This document shows, one piece after another, positions 57,808 to 64,000 of a stretch of 64,000 nucleotides of DNA. The stretch spans positions 952,268 through 1,016,267 of the forward strand of contig VSDK01010461.1 in NCBI GenBank assembly GCA_009767595.1, written 5' to 3'. Position 1 is the stretch's first letter, and the number at the start of each line of letters is the position of its first letter. Source of the stretch: Symbiodinium kawagutii (taxonomy: Eukaryota > Sar > Dinophyceae > Suessiales > Symbiodiniaceae). The notes under the pieces are model-generated. The model was given only the letters and a program-made list of their open reading frames with translations. It was not told the DNA's origin and made no database searches. The translations under genes and the position numbers were made by a program.

Positions 57808-57918
57808 GAGGGTTTCTTAAGCCATAGCGAACCCAAAAGTTTTGATTGGTTCATCTTGGTGATTTTCAATATTTTTCAATGATGATAACTGGGAGTACCC
57901 CTATTTTAAGAAACACGC
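57808..57918. mobile_element. MITE-like element, family A
   Basis: Left end GGTTTCTTAAGCCATAGCGA, right end CCCCTATTTTAAGAAACAC. A related left half occurs nearby at about 57641-57690. Confidence 0.5.
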
Positions 57919-58239
57919 ATATGCTGGTGCCCGATTTTGGGGAATGAAATGGAGTGGCTCATCATCTATGCTTCGAATCTATTGTGATCTGACAAAATCT
58001 AAGACATTGTGATTGATCATCGAGTCGAACATCATGAAACCATGCTGATCATGCTGTGGAAACCTATTTCTTCCCTGATCATGATTTCCAACTGAGCTTC
58101 GACCCTGCGACCATTGGACAGTCCAGGGCTGCTTCATCCCAAAGCGTCATTGCTTGACAATGGATGGACATTGCTACAAGTGCATCTTAATATCATCACC
58201 AAGCAAAAAGATCCAAGAATCAACCCGCAGCGTCTGTGC

Positions 58240-58335
58240 TCGAGAGAGAGAGAGAGAAAGACAGAGACAGAGACAGAGACAGAGACAGAGACAGAGACAG
58301 AGAGACGGAGAGAGAGAGAGAGAGAGAGAGAGACT
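58240..58335. repeat. (GACAGA)n / (GA)n microsatellite
   Basis: GA run, about seven GACAGA units, then GA again. Confidence 0.88.
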
Positions 58336-60174
58336 TGCAACACATCCTGCCGGCTTCTGCACCAGGGCTACCCCGACATTCAGTGACTTCTGCACTGGGA
58401 TATAACCTCGCAGGGCCTGGGTAGGGGTGCACTCTGCGTGATGCCTATCTTGGACATATGGATGGTTCGGCAATGATTTGGGGGCACCATTGGGCAGCGA
58501 CTCTAAACCATCATCCTGAAAATTGACAAGTCTAGCGACTGATCGTACAAAGCTGTGTGTTTATTTGATCCCACGCCGCATCAAATCAAGGTGCAAGCAC
58601 TTGGGTGACCAATCTCTACATCGAAGTTCGTTCCATGAACACCTGTCTATAGCAAGAATTGTTTGCTCTCGACAGTTTGCACATGTTAGAAAGGAGCCGC
58701 GATCTGCACGGCGTGTGAAAAAGCCAGGCCTCACAAACCACCGGTGCCCCACGGGGAGGGAGCTGCCACACGTGACCGGTGGCCCTCCCAGCCCTCGGAA
58801 GCTTGAACCGCAGCTGCGCACACAGCATCATACAGCTATAGCTATGCCTCCTGTATGCCGCATCTAGAAGCTCGCATTGATGAATTTCCCTAAATATTTG
58901 CGCAAAGCATGCATGGCATACCCATATACAAAGATAGATAGGCAAACTTTCTCAATGACAAACATATAGATAGATCGATCGACAAATAGATGAAATCCAC
59001 AAGTAAAGTGTCAAGCGGGCCATGGTCAAATAGCTGCTCAATGTCACTATGAAGGATTAAGCCCCCAATACTTCGACAAGGTACAGTGTTTGTGACGATG
59101 CGCTACGGATACCAAGCATCAAAACTTGACCACCTCTTGGCATGGTATTGTTGCTTCGCATTCACTAACCAACAGTTGCCATTCTTGCCGGTCACTGACC
59201 TTATCGAGGTGCGCATCATCTCTACCAGCTCATCTTCTCGTTGCATTGTTGGCTATCATCTGCGCTATGTATGGTGCATTGATGTATATTCTAGATGTTT
59301 GGACCAACACTCGCATTGGCTCTTCTGTATCGGAAATAACCAACACTCGTATTGGCTATTATTCAATAAAGCAATTATAACCACTACTGTCGTTCACCCA
59401 CTATCTGCCATTGCCATTGGCAATGTGTGTGCATTGACTCTTTGGCTCAACGACTCCCGGCCCGAGCTGATGTTGCAGCAGCTTCTGGTCCCATTTTTGT
59501 CTGCTCATCTTTGCCCACGTGTGGAACTATTGGACTCCTGGCGGAACTGCGGGAGGTTGACGTTGGTAGGGCGATGATCTGCCAGTTACCAGGCAGTACA
59601 TGGATACCGCAAATGGTTGATGCCAGCTAACAAACCGTGCTGCTTGTCCTGCTTCATCGCGTGGTTAGGAACAGATCTGATCATAAGCAACACAAATCAG
59701 ATCATAACCAACAGGAATCAGATCTGTTAGCTGCTGGATTTACAAATAGGAAAACTGAAGCAGCAGTTTTTCAAGCATAACACGAGAACTGTCTTCAGAT
59801 TCAGGGATTCCTGATGTTTGATCATCTACCATTTGGTTGGAACACCTCGGGTAGCTCCTTGGCTCCCCTTGAAAGGGATCCATGCATACCCCTGGCTCGC
59901 TCCATCCCAACAGCAAGTGATTTTAGGTCACCATCCACGCATAACTCCAACAAGATTGGATAGTCGCCTAAAAGATTCAAATTCATTCAACTTCCGAATT
60001 CTCATAACCTCAATGGCTACCTCAAACGGTTCCGATTCTCTAAGCTAATTGATTACAGCTGACCTAAAGCTCACGATGCTTACCTATATAACAGTTCACC
60101 AGATTGAATGCTTACCTGCTGACAGTTACCTAACCAGATTGGATGCCATTGGGCCTAACCAATGGCCAGCTGAC

Positions 60175-63100
60175 CTTCATCCGCCCCAGAGATAGGGGTT
60201 GCGCCTTGAAGGTGGGCAACATGCTGGGCTCTTGCGGCTGAGGCACCTGAGAAGTGAACCTAGGGGGTGACCTATGGGCAACCTGTGGGTAACCGATGGG
60301 TAACCTATGGGAGTTGATGGGTAAGCTGTGGAAGTTGATGGTTCATCTATGGGATTCATGGTGAACCCAGGGAAATTGATGGTTGACCCAGGGAAATTGA
60401 TGTTTGACCCAGGGAAATTGATGGTTGACCCAGGGGAATTGATGCTTGATCTGTGGTTAAGGCATGGCTAACGGTGGTTAAACTAGGGTTGGATCCATCA
60501 CAGATGCTGGACCTGTGGTTCAACAAACAGCTGCTTCACTATGGGGTTGTGAATAGCTGATGCTTCATCTATGGCTAACCTGTTGTTAATAATGGCTCAT
60601 GCTGCTGGTCAACTGTGGGTTTTAATACTGACGATTCGGCCGATGGAAACCTGATGGCTAATATGGGTGGAAATTAATGATGATCATCAATAAATCATCA
60701 ACACAACCGTGTGTTGTCCATCAAGCGATGGATGAAAGTTGATGGTGAACAGCAATCATCCATAGACACCCAAGCAATACGTATGGGTTACATTCACATT
60801 CATTCAGGATATGATGGCTGATTGTAGCTGGTGAGGAATGTAGCATGGCTGGTGATGATCCGACGGATCACAAGAAAGAGTTGGCTCCTTGGGCCGTGGC
60901 TCATCAACTCATCAACTAAAGTTAAACAGCCGTCACTTGCAACCATCACCGAAACTTCTTAACCATCATTGATCATCATTGACTATCATTTACTGATTGT
61001 CATCAATTGTCAATTCACAATCAAAATCAATCAAACATGATCATCGTTAACCATCCATGAACCATCAAGTGTTACCGGCATTAGCCATGAATTCGCCATC
61101 AATGACAAAACATCACAGAAACATCCATGGCATCATCGTTCACGAACCGCCCAACCCACCACGACAGCATCACTCGCAACGGCATCCGCTGGGTGCGCCT
61201 CCTGAAAGTACGGATGCTCCACAGCATCCATTGCTGCAAGGCGCCTAGCTGTTGTGTCACCATGGAAGAGTCTGGGGAGTTCTCAAGACAGGATGGTTCA
61301 TGATGGTCAATGATGGTTGTTGATGATGATGATGACGACGATGATGACGGCGATGACCATGACGACGACGGTGATCATTTCACACTGATGATGGTTCATG
61401 GGGCTACTGTAATGCAATCAAGAATGCTGGTGGTTGATGATACCTTTCTTATCAATGGCCACTACCAATGATTTGTAATGCCTGGTTCCTCTTTTGGACC
61501 CCAACTCAGAAATAGTAGAGGAACTAGTAGTCACACGTAGTCATGTTACGATTTTGGCGGGAGGTGTAGTATTGCTGGATGAGGGGTTACTCACTCATGT
61601 TCAGCGGTTGCTTACGCAGCGGCGGAAAGAGGGGCCGACTTGGTGCACTGCCCAATGCCGATTTTGCAAGTCACACAATGATTTGGCTGTGGGCCCACTC
61701 CCTCTCTCTTTTTTCGGGGGTTGATTGGTATCGACCCATGCCATTCCATACTGATATCTTGACCTGGCATCGGCATCCCTCTCCCCATGGTGTCCGTGGT
61801 GGCCGCCATCATGACCCGTGCCCCACCTAGCCGGACAGCATTCCAGCAAGCCCCGCTGCAGAAGCTGCAGCCCCAAATCCGACAGTGCGCCATCGGGCGG
61901 CTCCGGGAACACATCCCGCCAGCCTGGCTGCTGGAAGCCATGCTGTTGATCATTGGCGTGAATGCACACGTGGCACGTGGGGTTGGAGCCTTCTTCTTGC
62001 ATCCTGTGGAAATTGACTCATCGTAATTTGGGCAGCAGCCGAGTTAAGAGGATTTGGATGGATTTAGTGGCTATTTTCAAGGGAATATTCAACCTTTGGC
62101 ATGCATTGGCCATTTCACGCTGTTTCTTGATCCTTGGGCTGGAGGCTACACTGTCGCAGTCCGGTCTGCGAGACATCATTATCCATATTATCCATGACAT
62201 GCGGATCTCACGTAGGTTGGTCGGCGAGCTATCCGCTCATGTAGCAATGCCTCCCCGTGAATGCAGCCAGGATGGCACAGCCAAAAGAAGCACAAGCAGC
62301 AGGAAGAGGGGACAAGATGCAACGACAATCAGGAAGGAGAACCTACGAGCTCATGCTGCTGCAGCCAAACTTGCAACAAAGAGTAAGACGACACCCATAC
62401 CCGTTGGGCGACGGGTCCAAATGCCTTGTTGAAACAAACCTGCGAGAAAGAAAAGTGCTTGAAAACCCGCAAGTTGGCGATGCAAAAATCTTGGAACTAT
62501 AGTCACAAACTCATACACCTCAACCGCCCATGTATGTATGATGCTGAGCCTCCAGCTATTAAGATCTATTGAGTTGGCTAACGGCTAACAGCTACCCACG
62601 CCTTGCCAACAGCTGGACCTTTCATTCGTGGTGAACCCTTGCCACCCATGGCGCGGGGCCACCCTGGACCTGGCAGAGTCTCTTTGAAGCTCTCCAGGAT
62701 CTTCCAATTGGGCAGCTCGCTGCATCCGGGCCAGGACTCCTGAAGCGCCAGTCAACAATGGCTGCAGGGCAGCCTCGGTACATCACGTGACAATGATATG
62801 TGCTTTGACATTACATTACATTGCATTACCTTTACATTGCATTGCATTGCCAAGACATCACTACTATTACATTATGATTGCATTACCATTACATTGCATA
62901 CGTACATAAACTCGTGTGTGTTGTGTGTGTGGACATGTTTATCTTTACACGCGCATGTGAAACCAAGCGTGCACATCACATCATTTCTAAGTATATGCAC
63001 ATGTGTATATGTAGGTATGAATGTACGCATGTGCGTAGTGGAATGAACTGCAAACTGTACATGTAATTTTCTGTGCTGTACTCTCTCTGTACCGTAATGT

Positions 63101-63351
63101 CATGTACTCATGAGCGTGGAATGCTGTGCACAACCGATTAACATCTATTTTGATATGTGCCATTTTGATACAGGCATTTATATACTAAAAATGTGAATAA
63201 ATATTATATTGATGAGATGAGCTGACGAAAATAGAGGAAAAAAAGCCTTGATGGGCTCCACTTCACCCAGCCGCAGCACAAGAGCTGGCACCTCATCTGG
63301 CAGTCCAACAAGGCCAACGATGAGACCCAGTTGGTGCGTCTCGGCCTTGCC
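60175..63351 (-). CDS. CDK-like (CMGC) Ser/Thr protein kinase, C-lobe exons; N-lobe lies beyond the right edge
   Basis: Five exons, read on the minus strand: 63351-63292, 62739-62670, 61923-61827, 61244-61160 and 60246-60175. All have AG acceptors and GT donors, and phases agree at every junction (0, 1, 2, 0). In order they encode GKAETHQLGLIVGLVGLPDE, then SWPGCSELPNWK, then FPEPPD...DLGLQLLQRGLLECCPAR, then RLAAMDAVEHPYFQE, then PQEPSMLPTF. This is the CDK pattern: the QL..I..LG.P.E helix after subdomain IX, the WPG..ELP CMGC insert, LL...L...P..R of subdomain XI, the A..HPYF end, and a P..PSM.PT tail as in CDK10/CDK11 (PITSLRE) kinases. The ATP-binding loop, HRD and DFG exons are not in the window. 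The domain would phosphorylate Ser/Thr in the nucleus or cytoplasm, probably with a cyclin. Family membership is strong; the subfamily is inference. The last exon may not be the true C-terminus. Confidence 0.85.
60240..60455. repeat. Tandem GTTGACCCAGGGAAATTGAT repeats
   Basis: Four 22-bp units at about 60363-60450, preceded by looser GGGTAACCTATGG repeats. Lies just upstream (on the coding strand) of the kinase exon at 60246. Confidence 0.8.
61160..61244 (-). CDS. Kinase exon with the HPYF motif (subdomain XI)
   Basis: An 85-bp exon. The first base completes the AGG arginine begun in the previous exon, giving CCPARRLAAMDAVEHPYF across the junction. This is the classic end of a CMGC kinase domain (P..R..A..AL.HPYF). 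The donor chosen is GTG|GTGGGT; an earlier in-phase GTTGCG donor at the alanine before it is also possible. Confidence 0.75.
61314..61372. repeat. (GATGAC)n-type microsatellite
   Basis: GATGATGACGACGATGATGA and related triplets. Confidence 0.8.
62257..62502 (+). CDS. Plus-strand open frame, doubtful
   Basis: 81 codons, in part LLQPNLQQRVRRHPYPLGDG then SKCLVETNLRERKVLENPQV. Polar and protein-like, but a second plus frame is also open, it has no clear splice context, and it lies in an intron of the minus-strand kinase gene. Confidence 0.2.
   Translation: MNAARMAQPKEAQAAGRGDKMQRQSGRRTYELMLLQPNLQQRVRRHPYPLGDGSKCLVETNLRERKVLENPQVGDAKILEL
62800..62905. repeat. CATTGCATTAC-type repeats
   Basis: Degenerate ATTACATTGC repeats in a kinase intron. 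Confidence 0.75.
63292..63351 (-). CDS. Kinase exon, G-helix region
   Basis: A 60-bp, phase 0/0 exon encoding GKAETHQLGLIVGLVGLPDE. The acceptor is GAG before GGC and the donor is GAG|GTGCCA. It matches the FPGKSE.DQL..I..LLGTPDE segment of CDKs. A longer open frame continues to about 63180 past the donor, and its extra part (a hydrophobic tail) does not fit a kinase, so I end the exon at the donor. Confidence 0.75.
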
Positions 63352-63419
63352 CTCAGCTCCAACCGTGCAGTTGGCATGGTGAAAATGCATGTTGGGCTTG
63401 TTCAAAAATACTTCATCCG

Positions 63420-63795
63420 CAGCAAACCCAATCGCCGGCCAATCGCGGTCCAACCGCGTCCCAGTAATTCCAACCACGGGACCTTTTTTGAACATACCTC
63501 CTCCAAAAAGGAAAGAAAAAGGATACACAAGAGAGACGGAATTGGACAATTGCTCAAGCTTGGGGTGGTTCCAATCGCCGTCCAATCGCGATCCAATCGC
63601 GGATTGGGCCGTATGTCTTCCCGTTTTGCTGTCAAATGAAACTTTCTATAAGCAAAAAGGAATTGCTGTTAGTCTGCTGGCATGTTCAAGAACAAAGATA
63701 TCTAAAATGATATCCAGTCTTCTATGCATTCCAACATGGCAAATCGCCGTCCAATCGCCGGCCAATCGCCATGCAGCATTTTCCAATCGCGCTGC
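63420..63795. repeat. Three clusters of CCAATCGC(C/G)G motifs
   Basis: Clusters at about 63428-63460, 63570-63606 and 63738-63796, each with three to four tandem 9-11-bp units such as TCCAATCGCC. They lie upstream of the kinase exon at 63351. Confidence 0.7.
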
Positions 63796-64000
63796 CCTAA
63801 TCAAACATCTCCCTACATAATTTATTATGTGGGTTTCCGGACGACTCCCATGTGGGATACAAATGCATACAAAAATGCACGGAAAGAGATGATGCTGGGA
63901 GGCAAAAAAAAAAGTTTGCATGCATTTATCCACACAAACATGCATGCTTTTGGTACATTAGTTGCTTTTTTCCGGTATCTCTGTGTGTATCTGCTCTTCC

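Larger units (their letters stand above)
57320..60174. other. Mostly intronic or intergenic, no accepted exon
   Basis: A GC-rich island at 57530-57610 is open on both strands (minus LGSPRPPGNVPFPAPREAGS after acceptor GTCTGCACAG), as are 58740-58850 and 59440-59560. None could be assigned a strand with confidence. Confidence 0.4.

Noticed and set aside
62257-62502. Plus-strand 81-codon frame as evidence of a second gene
   Set aside because: Listed only as doubtful: a second plus frame is also open and it lies within an intron of the kinase gene.

Overview
This is a eukaryotic nuclear window, most probably from a dinoflagellate (a Symbiodiniaceae-like genome is the best guess). The reasons are many very short exons (about 36-240 bp) in long repeat-rich introns, relaxed 5' splice sites (GT, plus at least one GC donor that joins a recognisable catalytic motif), every supported exon on one strand, and a possible degraded spliced-leader end before one gene. 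There is no sign of bacterial operons, rRNA, tRNA or CRISPR. Long open frames are rare, so most real coding sequence is in small minus-strand exons. I recognised these by an open frame rich in D/E/K, a good acceptor and donor, and matching phases between neighbouring exons. Exon borders are hand predictions.

Right third (about 43-64 kb, all minus strand, in transcription order). A CDK-like CMGC kinase C-lobe is split over five phase-consistent exons (63351 to 60175); its N-lobe lies beyond the right edge. Next come an unidentified membrane-like exon (57311-57190) and a thioredoxin/DsbA-like C-terminus (56248-55974). A Cdc14-type dual-specificity phosphatase follows, spread over about ten exons (55972 to 47598), with the catalytic HCxxGxGR motif cut by a GC-AG intron. 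Then comes an unusual nearly intron-less gene for a secreted, Cys- and Gly-rich, single-pass membrane protein (47189-45119). Last is another exon carrying the post-catalytic WLRxCRPG region of a Cdc14-type phosphatase (43773-43559). Either the secreted-protein gene is nested inside the phosphatase gene or there are two phosphatase genes. A CDK-like kinase and a Cdc14-like phosphatase, opposing activities in cell-cycle control, are thus neighbours.

Middle (about 30-40 kb). A near full-length APE-type LINE (ORF1, then endonuclease plus reverse transcriptase), minus strand, is bounded by a perfect 16-bp target-site duplication and interrupted by an assembly gap. To its left is about 1.3 kb of decayed, unidentified coding frames (30.0-31.3 kb). 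To its right is low-complexity DNA.

Left half (1-30 kb). About 25 minus-strand exon-like segments have good splice sites but no recognised family, so this is one or more unidentified genes read in the same direction. Between exons the DNA is dominated by degenerate TGGTTAATGATGG/AACCATCATC-type low complexity, microsatellites, several minisatellites, a perfect 230-bp tandem duplication, and two families of short terminal-inverted-repeat elements that look like MITEs.
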